Positions 18,301 through 27,414 of a DNA stretch of 64,000 nt are shown here, one piece after another. The translations under genes were made by a program, and so were the position numbers. Each line of letters starts with the position of its first letter. Position 1 is the stretch's first letter. Below the pieces are notes generated by a model, which did no database searches, was not told where the DNA came from, and was given only the letters and a program-made list of their open reading frames with translations. Origin of the DNA: Falsiruegeria litorea R37 (GTDB lineage Bacteria; Pseudomonadota; Alphaproteobacteria; Rhodobacterales; Rhodobacteraceae); NCBI RefSeq assembly GCF_900172225.1, contig NZ_FWFO01000001.1, forward strand, positions 2,542,001 through 2,606,000, written 5' to 3'.

Positions 18301-18420
18301 CGTTCGCATCGGATTGCGCATTTCAGGCGAAATTTCAGAACCGTGGTGGACGGAGTACCCCAGCGCCCCAAGGTCCTCCATAAAGACAGCTTCAAGGTCC
18401 GCTTCGCTTGCCCAGGCCAT
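15337..18420 (-). CDS. hsdR: type I restriction enzyme R subunit
   Basis: The 1027-residue motor and nuclease subunit of a type I restriction-modification system. The N-terminal nuclease has the PD-(D/E)xK pattern ([20 protein letters not shown], near residue 150). The superfamily 2 translocase follows with Walker [11 protein letters not shown] near residue 291, DEAH in [12 protein letters not shown] near residue 399, AFTGTPVEL, and late motifs including [17 protein letters not shown] and [11 protein letters not shown] helical HsdM/HsdS-binding region completes it. The length is typical and no frame break is seen. Its start overlaps the stop of the DUF4268 gene (TGATG). Confidence 0.96.
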   Translation of the reverse strand: MAWASEADLEAVFMEDLGALGYSVHHGSEISPEMRNPMRTSFRETFLLPVFFDALKRLNPELPVTALQEAATRVHDVVYATDVVQENRRLHDLLVNGVALTYFADGEERNARVQIVDWENQKNDWRAVNQVDVVGKNPRIPDVVLFLNGLPLVVVELKGTEGAGIDAAYRQIDTYKEDIPDLFRTSLLTVISDGLNARYGSLSAGLDRFMRWRTIDGETIVEENTSLALQTLTQGLLDPQTLLDLLRWFVVFEDEGRGPVKKIAGYHQFHAVRKAIRTILTAQRGDGKGGVIWHTQGSGKSLLMTFLAGRVMRHPGLENPTLVVLTDRNDLDNQLFATFGRCKDLFGEDPVQADSISDLKDLLNREVGGVVFSTIQKFRPETGEVFPELTDRSNVIVMVDEAHRTQYGFEAKMKKETGEVRHGLAYQLRQALPNAVYIAFTGTPVELVGANTRGVFGEYIDVYDIAQAVEDGATVPIYYEARVAKVELDEEFSRELDEKFDEATEIMEDTEAAAIARKWSRVEALVGANKRLDTVVEDILEHFDARLEAMDGKAMIVCMSRRICVEVYNRIVELRPEWHGDTDETGQVKVIMTGSATDPAEFRPHIRSKSRQEAIRNRTKDPTDPLKLVIVRDMWLTGFDAPCMHTLYVDKPMRGHGLMQAIARVNRVFQDKPAGLVVDYIGIAAELKSALAHYSQSDQQQTGISEAEAVAAFLDALDVARTQFHGFDYSQALGGTPAERLRVLPGALDHILQKDRLGEGGAVKRFSDASAVLVKAFKLASGSPQATEHTEEVAFFSAVRSGLEKVGAAPVGRSSRNPDFAIQQLVNRAVASTEVVDILEACGFDRPDISVLSDAFMIEIQNMKYKNLAVEALKKLLNGEISAKTRTNIVQKEEFSSRLEQAIAKYHNRSVDALQILQELIEIAKDLRDQPDDGLSAEERAFYDALSQNDSAVEIMDNDKLRVIAAELVNTVRKNSGTDWWRRDNVRARMRIAVKKILQRHGYPPDLASEAVKTVLRQAEALAVELH

Positions 18421-19556
18421 CAGACTAAATTCTCCCCAGACTTGAGAGACTGGTTCAGGCGCTTCAGCTGATCTCCCAGGGCGCCGTCAAGCTTGGCAAT
18501 GTACTGCCCCAGCCATTCTATCATTTCCGGCCAGTTTTCGCGGTTAAATCCATCAAACGGTTTTGCGTACTCTATGCGGCTGGATTTTTTTTCGCCCATC
18601 CGTTTCCAATTCAACTCGGCACCAAATTCTTTTTCTATCTCATCCCTTTTCGACTCCAACTCGTCAAACAACCACTTGTTCTCCGCCTTGTCCGCCTTCT
18701 GGATACTAAGCTCCACCCGTGCCTCGTCTTTTGAATAGATCAGGTTGTAGACGACACCGGAAACACCAGTTCCTGAACTCAACCAATGATCTTTTGTCGG
18801 GCTGATGTTGTTGTAGCGGCTCAGTCCTCGGGCCCGAAGGGCGTCAAGCGCCTGGGTCCAGAATTCAAGGCGCAGCTTGTGGCTACGCCGCTGAACCCCC
18901 TGGACAGTCTTAGCCTCGGTCTCTTTCTCTGCCATCCCAATCATGAAATCCGCCGCCTCAGGCGTAGGAATCACCGGCTGGATATCAACAAAGAGTTCTT
19001 CTCCAAATACATACGGCACGACCTTGAAGCACCGCGCATCAATGCGATGCTCTCGTAACCAGAGGACGGTCGATGTGACTTCCTTCCTAAAATTGGCAGC
19101 GATGAAGATCAGACGCTGGTCATTCCCCGGATTCAGGATGACCTCACCAAGCTCTTCAACATCCAGGAATTCGCAGATCTGCGCCGCAGCATTTCCGCCT
19201 CCGCAATACCGGTCCAGGTACTGCTGGTAGATGTCGATGATCTGCGTTTTGGTGAGCCCAGAAACATAGGCGGTGTATTTCAGCGCCTGCCAGGTTACAT
19301 CCCGACCGCTGTCGTCGAGCTTGTTTTCGATCACCACAAGCTGCCCATCCTTGTCGAGCGCCAGCAGGTCAAGCCGTTCGCGTGTGTCGGCGAAACCGTC
19401 GAATTCCTTCTGGATGATCAACAGCTCCTCGCCCAGGGCATCCGGCTGCCCGGCAAGCCATTCCTGGAGGTGCTCCCGCTCACGCAGGTTGAGATCAGAA
19501 AATCTTCTTTCTTCAAGCTTTTGAATACGGTTTTTGGACAAATCAACTTGAAACAT
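18420..19556 (-). CDS. DUF4268 / NucS-like nuclease-domain protein in the RM operon
   Basis: A 378-residue protein of the DUF4268-containing type. The N-terminal half has a nuclease-like motif of the PD-(D/E)xK kind: [19 protein letters not shown], with Asp and a Glu-Asn-Lys triad near residues 61-79. The C-terminal half (about residues 220-360) corresponds to DUF4268, with [16 protein letters not shown] and [19 protein letters not shown]. Its exact role is not known; genes of this kind are often found beside type I RM genes. Stop/start overlaps with both neighbours (TAATG upstream, TGATG downstream) show it is translated as part of the hsd operon. A nuclease activity is inference from the motif. 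Confidence 0.8.
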   Translation of the reverse strand: MFQVDLSKNRIQKLEERRFSDLNLREREHLQEWLAGQPDALGEELLIIQKEFDGFADTRERLDLLALDKDGQLVVIENKLDDSGRDVTWQALKYTAYVSGLTKTQIIDIYQQYLDRYCGGGNAAAQICEFLDVEELGEVILNPGNDQRLIFIAANFRKEVTSTVLWLREHRIDARCFKVVPYVFGEELFVDIQPVIPTPEAADFMIGMAEKETEAKTVQGVQRRSHKLRLEFWTQALDALRARGLSRYNNISPTKDHWLSSGTGVSGVVYNLIYSKDEARVELSIQKADKAENKWLFDELESKRDEIEKEFGAELNWKRMGEKKSSRIEYAKPFDGFNRENWPEMIEWLGQYIAKLDGALGDQLKRLNQSLKSGENLV

Positions 19557-20299
19557 TATTCCCCTCGAAAATCGGAAAAATCCAAAATAGCCACACCAGC
19601 CAATTCTTCCGTTTGAATATACTGAGACATGAATTCGCGGTTTCTGATGTTCTCAAGCACAACTCGCCGCGAAACCGGCATGGAAGCGTTCATCTCGTCC
19701 TGAGTGATACCAAGCGCATTTTTCGCATCACACTTTCCGGACATGGTAACCAAGCGATGCCAGGGCTTCATATACTTCTTCAAGTCACTAAGCTTGTTGG
19801 TGCCCGCGGCTTTCACCTTTTTAGCACAAGCGATAGAACACCCCCAATAGCTTCGACCGCGATATGGGTGTTCCCCGCCTCCATGCAGAAGCTTGGAATT
19901 CACGCCATGATCATGATTGAAGAAAACATACAGCGGGATGTTAGATCCTGCTCTCTTGATCAATTTCCCTGCTTGGGGTGATGACGGGTCCAGCCCGCCA
20001 TAGTCCTTCGATTTGCCCTTGTAGTATAGGCGTTTAGCCTGCACTCGTAATCCCAACTCACAAAACCTGGTGCGGATGATCCACTCCCAGTCTGCACCGT
20101 TGATCCCCTCCTCAGTCTTGTTAAACATGGTCACATTGAGCCCATGCTTCGCGTGATCTCGGGCCATGCGGAGAAGAAGCATCTCAGTGAGTGTTTCCTC
20201 CTGGAGTGCCAAGCCGTTATTGAAAGCGTGGCCCTGTTCATTCCAGACCCATGCTGCACGCTTCCGAAGGTAGTCTCTCAAGGAAATCGAGAAAGGCAT
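19556..20299 (-). CDS. DUF6615-like protein in the RM operon
   Basis: A 247-residue protein resembling the DUF6615 family. It has an N-terminal helical region with EETLTEMLLLRMARD, then NGADWEWIIRTRF and LRVQAKRLYYKGK. These acidic and QxK residues recall a PD-(D/E)xK-type nuclease core. The Cys in SIACAKKVK is not obviously part of a zinc site. I chose the ATG at 20299, which overlaps the hsdS stop (TGATG); longer readings run into hsdS. Its stop overlaps the next gene (TAATG). The function is unknown; the embedded position suggests it modifies restriction by the same complex. Confidence 0.7.
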   Translation of the reverse strand: MPFSISLRDYLRKRAAWVWNEQGHAFNNGLALQEETLTEMLLLRMARDHAKHGLNVTMFNKTEEGINGADWEWIIRTRFCELGLRVQAKRLYYKGKSKDYGGLDPSSPQAGKLIKRAGSNIPLYVFFNHDHGVNSKLLHGGGEHPYRGRSYWGCSIACAKKVKAAGTNKLSDLKKYMKPWHRLVTMSGKCDAKNALGITQDEMNASMPVSRRVVLENIRNREFMSQYIQTEELAGVAILDFSDFRGE

Positions 20300-21573
20300 C
20301 AGACGAAGTCCTCCACCTGCTCTTTCGCTTCCCGAACACGCAATTCTCCGGACATCAGGCGCGGCAGAAGCGTGTCGCGGAGGGTGGCGAGGGTTTGGTT
20401 TTCTTCGACCTTCAGCCAAACCTGCTCTCTCATGGCGCGCGTTACTCTGCAGAACTCTCGAATGAGCTCGTTACCAGGGTTTAAGATCTCAAAGTCTCGG
20501 ATATCGTTCTTAGAAAGGCTCGGGAACACTGATCCGGTCGTTTTCTCCAGAAGCCTTTCCAAATGGAAAAGCACAGAGGTTTCGACGAATTCTTGCGTAT
20601 TATCGAGCCCTCGGACGCCAGCGACACCTCTACCCAGGCAGTATTCCGTGTCCGCGAACGCATGCCTACCTGTGGTCGAACCACGAACACAAACAATGAG
20701 ATCGCCCCTCTGCGCCAATCGAGTGGGGGCAGTAGTCCATTTGATTTGCCTTAGAAAATACTCTCCATATTCAACGGGACCATTGCAAAGCGGCGTGCCA
20801 GCACCTTCGTCATTGTAGGTCGAGCCTTTTGGCGAGAGACCCATCGTGACCTGAGCCAATTCATGCAAGGGGGCATTCTTCCACCCTACCGGCAGGCCAT
20901 CCTCGCCGAAACTGTCGGGGAAGAGGGCGGCGGTTTGGGTGCCCATGTGGGCCGGGGTACGGCCTGCGGCTTTGGCGTGGACGGGGTCGAAATCGACGAA
21001 CCACGACCGGTACAGCGCCCGCGCCATCTCTTCCAAGGTCGCCGCAGTCTTGCGGTTTAGTTCGATCTTGTCATCCAGCGCCCCAAGAATACCGGCGATT
21101 TCGCGTTGAACATCCAAAGGAGGAATAGGGAGTTCAAATTTCGGAACGTCTCCACACCGCAAGCTACTGAATACGGCGCCCACATTGATATACTTCTCAA
21201 TCTGCTCCCACCACGCCCGAGACAAACACAGCCAGCGTAGAAAGGGTGGGTGCACCGACTTACCATCCGCTCTTAGCAAAACGAGATTTTGCCCCAACGC
21301 AAATGGTGTGTCTGTTCCATCAATTGCTATGACACCAGGGTTGGTTCTGCGTGAAAGAATGACGTCATCCCTCTGAGGTTTCGCCTTTTTCGTCCACTCT
21401 ACATAGTCCACATGTGAGATCAGGCGAGCGTCCGAAAACTCTACTCTCCCGCTCTTCATTTGAGGGATACCTACATACGGATACCCTTCACTCTGAGCTG
21501 CAGGCGTTTTATGAACACAGTCGATCAACTGAACACCAGCATCATGAAAAGTCATAGTGTTCCAAGCGCTCAT
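20299..21573 (-). CDS. hsdS: type I restriction enzyme specificity subunit
   Basis: The 424-residue DNA-specificity subunit. It has two target recognition domains, about residues 1-150 and 225-385. They are separated by a central conserved helix with the hallmark LPIPPLDVQREIAGILGALD (143-162) followed by KTAATLEEMARALYRSWFVD. The C-terminal helix (ENQTLATLRDTLLPRLMSGE) repeats the pattern. The recognised sequence cannot be predicted by eye. Its start overlaps the hsdM stop by four bases (ATGA). Confidence 0.95.
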   Translation of the reverse strand: MSAWNTMTFHDAGVQLIDCVHKTPAAQSEGYPYVGIPQMKSGRVEFSDARLISHVDYVEWTKKAKPQRDDVILSRRTNPGVIAIDGTDTPFALGQNLVLLRADGKSVHPPFLRWLCLSRAWWEQIEKYINVGAVFSSLRCGDVPKFELPIPPLDVQREIAGILGALDDKIELNRKTAATLEEMARALYRSWFVDFDPVHAKAAGRTPAHMGTQTAALFPDSFGEDGLPVGWKNAPLHELAQVTMGLSPKGSTYNDEGAGTPLCNGPVEYGEYFLRQIKWTTAPTRLAQRGDLIVCVRGSTTGRHAFADTEYCLGRGVAGVRGLDNTQEFVETSVLFHLERLLEKTTGSVFPSLSKNDIRDFEILNPGNELIREFCRVTRAMREQVWLKVEENQTLATLRDTLLPRLMSGELRVREAKEQVEDFV

Positions 21574-23090
21574 CCCAACGCCCCCAACCGATCCTCGATC
21601 TCCTTCTCCAGACGCCGACCCTCGGCGAACTGGTCACGCAACTCCCCCATCAGGCGGGTGAACTTCTCTTCAAAGGGTTCGTCGTCTTCCTCAGCGGCAT
21701 CTGCGCCCACATAGCGGCCCGGGGTCAGGACGAAGTTGTGTTTGGCGATCTCGTCCTTGTCCGCGGATTTGCAGAAACCAGGCACGTCTCCGTATTCGCC
21801 TGCGTCCGGCTCCCCACGCCAGGCGTGGTAGGCGGTGGCGATGCGGGCGATCTCTTCCTCGGACAGCTCCTTCTGCTTGCGGCTGCCCGGCACCAGCGCG
21901 CCCATCTTGCGGGCGTCGATAAACAGCACCTCACCCCGCCGGTCGCGCAGCTTGGCCTCCTTCGCAATGCCGTTGGATTTGTCCTTGGCCATGATCCACA
22001 GGCAGGCCGGAATTTGCGTGCCGTAGAACAGCTGCCCCGGCAGCGCCACCATGGCATCCACTGCGTCTCCCTCGACCAGCGCGCGGCGGATGTCGCCCGC
22101 GCCCCCGGACATCGACGACATGGAACCGTTGGCCATGACCACCCCGCCAATGCCGGATGTGGACAAGTGGTGATGGATATGCTGGATCCAGGCAAAGTTG
22201 GCATTGCCGACCGGCGGCGCACCATATTTCCAGCGCGCATCTTCGCGCAGCAGCTCGCCCGACCAATCGGAGATGTTGAAGGGCGGATTTGCCAGGACAT
22301 AGTCGAACCGCTCGTCCGCAAAGGCGTCCTTGACCAGGGTACCCTCGGAATTCCAGCGGATGTCGCCAAAGATACCCCGGATCGCCAAGTTCATGCGCGC
22401 AAGGCCAAAGGTGGTGTGGTTGCGCTCCTGCCCGTAAATGGCGATGTCATTGCGCTGGCCGGAGTGGGCGTCGATGAATTTCTCGGACTGGACAAAGAAG
22501 CCACCAGTGCCGCAGCACGGGTCATAGACGCGGCCCTTGGTGGGCTCGATCATCTCGATCAGCGTGTCGACAACGGATTTCGGGGTGTAAAATTCGCCGC
22601 CGCGCTTGCCCTCGGAGCTGGCGAATTCGCCGATACAGTATTCGTAGATGCGACCGATCAGGTCAAAATCGGTGCGGTCGCCATGGAGTTTGAGGTTGGT
22701 GAAAAGGTCGATCAGACCGGTGAGCATGGTCCGGTCGATGCTCTCCTTTCCGAAAACCTTGGGCAGTGCGCCTTTAAGGCTTTCATTGTCGGCCTCTATC
22801 GCGCGCATGGCATCGTCGATCATGATACCGATTTTGGGGTCCTTGGATTGCTTGGCCAGCGTCGACCAACGCGCCTGTTCCGGCACCCAGAAGACGCTCT
22901 CGGCCAGGTATTCATCCGGATCTTCCGGGTCGGAGAATTCTTCATGGGAGAGCTGATCATGCAGGCGCTCAAAAGACATCGAGACATGGCGCAGGAACAG
23001 CAGGCCCAGAGCGATGTGCTTGTATTCACCGGCATCCATGGAACCGCGCATCTTGTCGGCGGCGGCAAATAACGTCTTTTCGATGCTCAT
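21570..23090 (-). CDS. hsdM: type I restriction enzyme methyltransferase subunit
   Basis: The 506-residue adenine-N6 methyltransferase subunit. It has the HsdM N-terminal helical domain (MSIEKTLFAAADKMRGSM), SAM motif I DPCCGTGGFFVQ near residue 190 and the catalytic motif IV NPPFNISDW near residue 268. I chose the ATG at 23090, which begins a canonical HsdM sequence and has AAGGACAG before it; an upstream extension of 58 residues is basic and not family-like. It is the first gene of the five-gene hsd operon. The 332-base region upstream separates it from the divergent DUF3987-like gene. Confidence 0.96.
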   Translation of the reverse strand: MSIEKTLFAAADKMRGSMDAGEYKHIALGLLFLRHVSMSFERLHDQLSHEEFSDPEDPDEYLAESVFWVPEQARWSTLAKQSKDPKIGIMIDDAMRAIEADNESLKGALPKVFGKESIDRTMLTGLIDLFTNLKLHGDRTDFDLIGRIYEYCIGEFASSEGKRGGEFYTPKSVVDTLIEMIEPTKGRVYDPCCGTGGFFVQSEKFIDAHSGQRNDIAIYGQERNHTTFGLARMNLAIRGIFGDIRWNSEGTLVKDAFADERFDYVLANPPFNISDWSGELLREDARWKYGAPPVGNANFAWIQHIHHHLSTSGIGGVVMANGSMSSMSGGAGDIRRALVEGDAVDAMVALPGQLFYGTQIPACLWIMAKDKSNGIAKEAKLRDRRGEVLFIDARKMGALVPGSRKQKELSEEEIARIATAYHAWRGEPDAGEYGDVPGFCKSADKDEIAKHNFVLTPGRYVGADAAEEDDEPFEEKFTRLMGELRDQFAEGRRLEKEIEDRLGALG

Positions 23091-23237
23091 GATCTGTCCT
23101 TGAAAATTCTTCCTGGTCTGCCCTGGAGGCTGAACAACCTTGCGATGAGTTTTGGCCGATTTTTGTCGTTGGTTCAATGATCTGGATCGAAAAGAAAAAA
23201 GTTGGAACTTCCTGTCCGCAACTCGTTGAGCAGCATT

Positions 23238-23317
23238 TTGTCGGCGGCTTGTCGGCGATGCCAATACAAGTTTTTCAATTTAATAGCAGTCACTTATAGA
23301 TACTGTCGGCTGTCGGC
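23238..23317. repeat. iteron-like TGTCGGC repeats in the hsdM/DUF3987 intergenic region
   Basis: There are four direct copies of TGTCGGC: two as TTGTCGGCG, 11 bases apart (23238-23246, 23249-23257), and two abutting (23304-23310, 23311-23317). An AT-rich stretch of about 40 bases lies between the pairs. The layout recalls an iteron-type origin or a multi-site operator. This 332-base divergent gap also holds the promoters of both flanking genes, which I cannot place with confidence. Confidence 0.5.
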
Positions 23318-23422
23318 GCCCCCTGGCATTTCCCGGAGTTCGACACTCTATCAAACCCGGTTAGCTGATCTGGGTTCATGACAACACGTCCCGTGCACGC
23401 AGAAAAGTAGAAAGGCGTGCAG

Positions 23423-24991
23423 ATGGCACAGAAAACCAAGACCCCAACAAGCCGCAAGACCAAGCCAAGCCTGTTCAATGATCTTCGGGTAAACGATGGT
23501 AAGCGCAAACGAGTGCTGACCGAAAAGGAGAAAAGCGACCTTGTCGCCATGCTCGCGGTCAAGGAACGCCCGGAGGCACTGGACATCCTGCCACTCGTGC
23601 CTCGTGGCTCCTACATCCAACGCATGCTTAAGCACTTCGACGCCACAGATACCAGCTACGCCCTCCCCCTGTTCCAGTTGATCATGATCGCGTCTTCCTG
23701 GCTGACGCAGAATGGTGCCTCATTGATGATCCCAGGAATGAAGCCACATCGTCCGATCCTCTGGACTATCGCTATGGCTTCTTCAGCAAGTTCCAAAACC
23801 CTGGCTACAAACCGGGTTAAGGACACTCTGTTTGGCGAGGACCAGACCACCCCAGTTCGGATGTTCCCGAAATATAGCAGCGACGCACAATGGATTATCG
23901 ACCTGAAAGAGAACAACGGGTCCTATTGGTTCCAGGACGAGGTGGGCCAATTCTTCAAATTGGTTCTAACTCATTCAAATTACGCACGGATCAAACCATG
24001 GATTCTCGACGCGTACTCTCATGAGGAAATCGCCAACCGGCTAAAGAGCGAGGAAAACAAGCTCACTGTTACCGATCCGCACTTCACATTTCTGGGCCTC
24101 ACAGTACGCGAAACGTGGAAGATGAACATTGATCTCCCGAGCATGCTCGACGGCCTGTGCCAGCGCTTCAACTATGTCATAGCTGAAAATCGGACCGACA
24201 CCGATATGTTCGATCATTTTCTTTTCTTCCAGGGAGAAAAGAACAAGATAGAACAGGAAGGCCTTCGTGAAATGTGGCATGCACTTTGTGCGCAGAAGAA
24301 CTCCTGCGGCGACTATACGCTGGCCCCAGAGACACTGCCTTTCATTGAAGCGTGGTGGCAGGAGCTTCGCCCGACTTGGGGCAACAGCCTCCTGCCAGGA
24401 TCCTTCATTCGCCGGATTGGTTTTTCCGTCCTGTCGTATTTGGTGGTCATTCACTTCCTGCTCGGAAGATCGCAGAAGGAAATCGACGTTGAAACGGCAC
24501 GGATCGCTACGCGCTATGCAGAGTACCACATGGAATGTGCATTGGTGATGATCCGGGAATACGACACCGGTTGGTCAGACCCGGTTCGCATTGTAGCTGA
24601 GCGGCGGGAGCGTCACCGCGAAAGAACCGGCAAAGAGCCAACTGCCCGAGAAATCCAGAAAAACCTAAGTTCCAAAGCTCGTCAGATCCTGAATTCGGCC
24701 CAGATCAAGGAAATCATGGAGCTGCTTGAAAGCCTCGAAAAACCGAACAACCAACCATTGTTCAATCAGGAGAACGAAACGATTGCAGATCGTTTGCATT
24801 CAGAGCACATGGCAACCAAGAAACACGAAGACACCCAGGAATCCTGGAGAAATAAGAAGCGTCTTGCCAGGGTGCTTGAGACCTATCGGTCAGCACGTTT
24901 GGTTGCACCATCGGCATCACCCAACGTTCTGGATTTTAGATTGGTGAATGACAACAGAATTGAGGATACGTTGTTTGATGATGTAGGTTGA
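23423..24991 (+). CDS. DUF3987-like protein
   Basis: A 522-residue protein resembling the DUF3987 (YfjI-like) family of ATPase-like proteins found on phages and islands, often with primase genes. The family region covers about residues 60-390, with PLFQLIMIASSWL, then SSDAQWIIDLKE and YWFQDEVGQFFK (a Walker B-like acidic site). Where a P-loop would be, the sequence is AMASSASSKTLA near residue 117, which lacks the usual glycines, so ATP binding is doubtful. The C-terminal 130 residues are charged and helical. I chose the ATG at 23423 over a GTG two codons upstream. Its role may be in island replication or defence; this is not established. Confidence 0.65.
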   Translation: MAQKTKTPTSRKTKPSLFNDLRVNDGKRKRVLTEKEKSDLVAMLAVKERPEALDILPLVPRGSYIQRMLKHFDATDTSYALPLFQLIMIASSWLTQNGASLMIPGMKPHRPILWTIAMASSASSKTLATNRVKDTLFGEDQTTPVRMFPKYSSDAQWIIDLKENNGSYWFQDEVGQFFKLVLTHSNYARIKPWILDAYSHEEIANRLKSEENKLTVTDPHFTFLGLTVRETWKMNIDLPSMLDGLCQRFNYVIAENRTDTDMFDHFLFFQGEKNKIEQEGLREMWHALCAQKNSCGDYTLAPETLPFIEAWWQELRPTWGNSLLPGSFIRRIGFSVLSYLVVIHFLLGRSQKEIDVETARIATRYAEYHMECALVMIREYDTGWSDPVRIVAERRERHRERTGKEPTAREIQKNLSSKARQILNSAQIKEIMELLESLEKPNNQPLFNQENETIADRLHSEHMATKKHEDTQESWRNKKRLARVLETYRSARLVAPSASPNVLDFRLVNDNRIEDTLFDDVG

Positions 24992-25042
24992 AGAAGAGGC
25001 GACCTTCCCCCGGCCAGTTCACCATGATGGCACCGAGCAATT

Positions 25043-25082
25043 GCACCTTCAAGGTGCGCCATTTACAACTCAAAGGCGCACC
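25043..25082. promoter_or_regulatory. candidate WYL-regulator operator (two nested inverted repeats)
   Basis: GCACCTT and AAGGTGC form a perfect inverted repeat around one base (25043-25057). The sequence then reuses its right arm, because GGTGCGCC (25053-25060) pairs with GGCGCACC (25075-25082). It lies just upstream of the proposed -35 box for the WYL gene. This is a typical place for autoregulation. Confidence 0.55.
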
Positions 25083-25104
25083 CAAAACTCATTGCACTCC
25101 TCGA

Positions 25105-25133
25105 TTGACTCCCCCAAATCACAATTCAATACT
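25105..25133 (+). promoter_or_regulatory. sigma70-like promoter for the WYL gene
   Basis: TTGACT (25105-25110) and AATACT (25128-25133) are separated by exactly 17 bases. The start codon lies 31 bases further on. The candidate operator is immediately upstream. Confidence 0.6.
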
Positions 25134-25164
25134 CTTACCGCAGCCAATATTTTGCGGAAAATCA

Positions 25165-26139
25165 ATGTCCTATTCAAAAGCAACCGATTTGCTACGTCTT
25201 GCCGATTTCGCAGCCGCCAGGCATCGCGGTGTAACCCTTCAGGAAATTGAAAGGGAATTCCAAGTCACAAGACGTACCGCCCAGCGAATGACGAGTGCCC
25301 TGGAACAGGTTTTTCCGTTCTCAGTAGAAATTTTAGTCGACCCAGACCGGACGAAAAGATGGACCCTTCGTGAGGCTCCCTTGGCTCGTCTGCGTCTGCA
25401 CGGCGATGATGAACTCGAAGCACTTGACTATTCGATCGAAAGACTGTCGGAGAACGGTGATTTCAGACAAAGGAATGCGCTTGCCGCGCTTCGTGACCGA
25501 TTGATGGCGGCTTTGCCTGCCCGTGAGGCACGCCGCCTGGAAGCGGATTCCGAGTGGATGTTGGAAGCTTACGGCGTTGCCGCCAGACCAGGTCCCGCGA
25601 CACACATATCAAAGGAAATCAGTGAAACTATTTCGGATGCCATCCGTGGACCCTACCTGCTGCGTTTCTCATATAGAGGCACTGCACGTTTTGTCGAACC
25701 GCATGGCGTCCTTCTGGGCGCCCGTCGGTACCTTGTGGCCAGAAGTCCGGGTGAACAGAAGTTGAAACATTTCCGGCTCGACTTGATCACTTCGGCCGAA
25801 GTGATCAAGGAATTCTGTGAGCGCGACCCTGATTTCGATCTCAACGATCATGCAGCCCATGCTTTCGGATCATATCAGAGCGCCGAGGAATACGGCCCGG
25901 TCCATTGGCGGTTTTCACCGGATGCAGCTGAACGTGCTGCAGAGTGGCACTTTCATCCAGCCCAACAAACCGAGCACCAAGAAGATGGCTCACTCGACGT
26001 TCGCTTCTTTGCCTCTGGCTGGTTGGAAATGGCGTGGCACCTATACCAGTGGGGGGACAACGTAGAAGTCCTTAAACCACCGCAATTAGCCAAGCTGGTC
26101 GAAGGATTTCAACGTGGTGATTTCAACGCGCTCCCTTAA
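25165..26139 (+). CDS. WYL-domain transcriptional regulator
   Basis: A 324-residue regulator. It has an N-terminal winged helix-turn-helix (about residues 1-60, with VTLQEIEREFQVTRRTAQRM), a central WYL ligand-binding domain (about 145-210, with LLRFSYRG, PHGVLLGARRYLVA and FRLDLITSAEV) and a C-terminal WCX-type extension (about 230-320). WYL proteins commonly repress phage-defence operons (BrxR, CapW) and are thought to sense nucleic acid or nucleotide signals. I chose the ATG at 25165, placed after a good promoter; a longer reading has no family support. It precedes the SbcD-like gene by 141 bases on the same strand and probably controls that operon. Confidence 0.88.
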   Translation: MSYSKATDLLRLADFAAARHRGVTLQEIEREFQVTRRTAQRMTSALEQVFPFSVEILVDPDRTKRWTLREAPLARLRLHGDDELEALDYSIERLSENGDFRQRNALAALRDRLMAALPAREARRLEADSEWMLEAYGVAARPGPATHISKEISETISDAIRGPYLLRFSYRGTARFVEPHGVLLGARRYLVARSPGEQKLKHFRLDLITSAEVIKEFCERDPDFDLNDHAAHAFGSYQSAEEYGPVHWRFSPDAAERAAEWHFHPAQQTEHQEDGSLDVRFFASGWLEMAWHLYQWGDNVEVLKPPQLAKLVEGFQRGDFNALP

Positions 26140-26280
26140 ACATGTTCACATTACGTTCCACACCTCAAGAATTTCTTTCATCCCTCCACGACAGAGCATG
26201 ACAGATATTGACACCCTTGCATGACATGTTGGCATCGACAGCCCCCGCAGGGATTCCATTCGCCATGAAAGGCTTGCACG

Positions 26281-27414
26281 ATGACAGGAATTCGCTTCCT
26301 CCACACCTCTGACCTTCACCTTGGCAAACCCTTCGGGCGGTTTGACGACGAGGTTATCGCAGATCTTCGCCAGGCACGCGCCGAGATCATTCCTGTATTG
26401 ATCGAAGTCGCAGACGAACAGGAGGTTGAGCACATCCTTCTTGCCGGTGACACATTCGACCAAGAAACCCCTTCGCCGCGCCTCATACGTCAGACCATTG
26501 CGGCTATGGCGCAGGCGGAACATCTGAACTGGTGGATCATCCCGGGCAACCACGACAGCCTGACTGCCGACCTAATCTGGCAGACTTTCGAAGAGTATGC
26601 CCCAGAAAACGTTCACGTGCTGCGCGACGATGCTCCCGTTGCTTTTTCAGAAGATGCCTATCTTTTGCCCGCACCCTGTCCGCGGCGTACGCCAGGTTAC
26701 GATCTGACCGAGGCCATGGGGCAAAAAATCACGCCCAAAGGCGTTTTTCGCATCGGCCTTGCTCACGGAGGGGTCGTTGATTTCCGACCCGACGAACCAA
26801 GTGCAGAAACCATCCCACCAGACCGTGCCGAGCTCGCCAATCTGGATTACCTCGCACTGGGCGACTGGCACGGCAACTTGGAGATCACGCCCCGCACGCA
26901 TTATTCAGGTGCGCCGGAACGGGATCGTTTCAAGCACACCGGCCAAGGAACCTGCCTTCTGGTTTCGCTGGACACACCGGGCGGGGTGCCGGAGGTTTCG
27001 GAACTTCCTCTGGGAAAGTACGATTGGCAGGACCTGGAATTGCCGCTGTCACCCGGGCTCAATGCGGTGTCAAGCCTTATGGCTCTCCTTCCGGCAGACG
27101 TCATCAAATGGCGCAACACTCTGGTCAAGCTGCACCTCCGGGGATACGTCCACCTTGATCAACGGATGGCTTTGATGGCGAAAATCCAAGGGATCACCCC
27201 GGAATTTTGCCACTTCGAATACCGAGACCACCAACTGCATACCGAGTATCAGCCTGATGATCTGGATCAGATCGCACGCGGTGGGGCACTTCGAATGGCG
27301 GCCGAGGCCCTGAAGGACGAGGCAGACGATGCCGACCTGTCCCGCTCGGATCGGGACATTGCCGATGCGGCGCTGACCCGGCTCTACAGCCTGGTGAAGG
27401 AGACCGCGCAATGA
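26281..27414 (+). CDS. Mre11/SbcD-like metallophosphoesterase nuclease
   Basis: A 377-residue calcineurin-like phosphoesterase of the Mre11/SbcD group, which cuts DNA ends or hairpins with two metal ions. All metal-binding motifs are visible: HTSDLHLG (residues 8-15), LLAGDTFD, IIPGNHDS, LAHGGVVD and LALGDWHG. The C-terminal 150 residues would form the capping and partner-binding region. It overlaps the next gene by four bases (ATGA), so it should be made with the Rad50-like ATPase. A TTGACA hexamer lies upstream near 26208, but no clear -10 box follows. It resembles the YhaO type rather than housekeeping SbcD, by its partner. Confidence 0.9.
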   Translation: MTGIRFLHTSDLHLGKPFGRFDDEVIADLRQARAEIIPVLIEVADEQEVEHILLAGDTFDQETPSPRLIRQTIAAMAQAEHLNWWIIPGNHDSLTADLIWQTFEEYAPENVHVLRDDAPVAFSEDAYLLPAPCPRRTPGYDLTEAMGQKITPKGVFRIGLAHGGVVDFRPDEPSAETIPPDRAELANLDYLALGDWHGNLEITPRTHYSGAPERDRFKHTGQGTCLLVSLDTPGGVPEVSELPLGKYDWQDLELPLSPGLNAVSSLMALLPADVIKWRNTLVKLHLRGYVHLDQRMALMAKIQGITPEFCHFEYRDHQLHTEYQPDDLDQIARGGALRMAAEALKDEADDADLSRSDRDIADAALTRLYSLVKETAQ

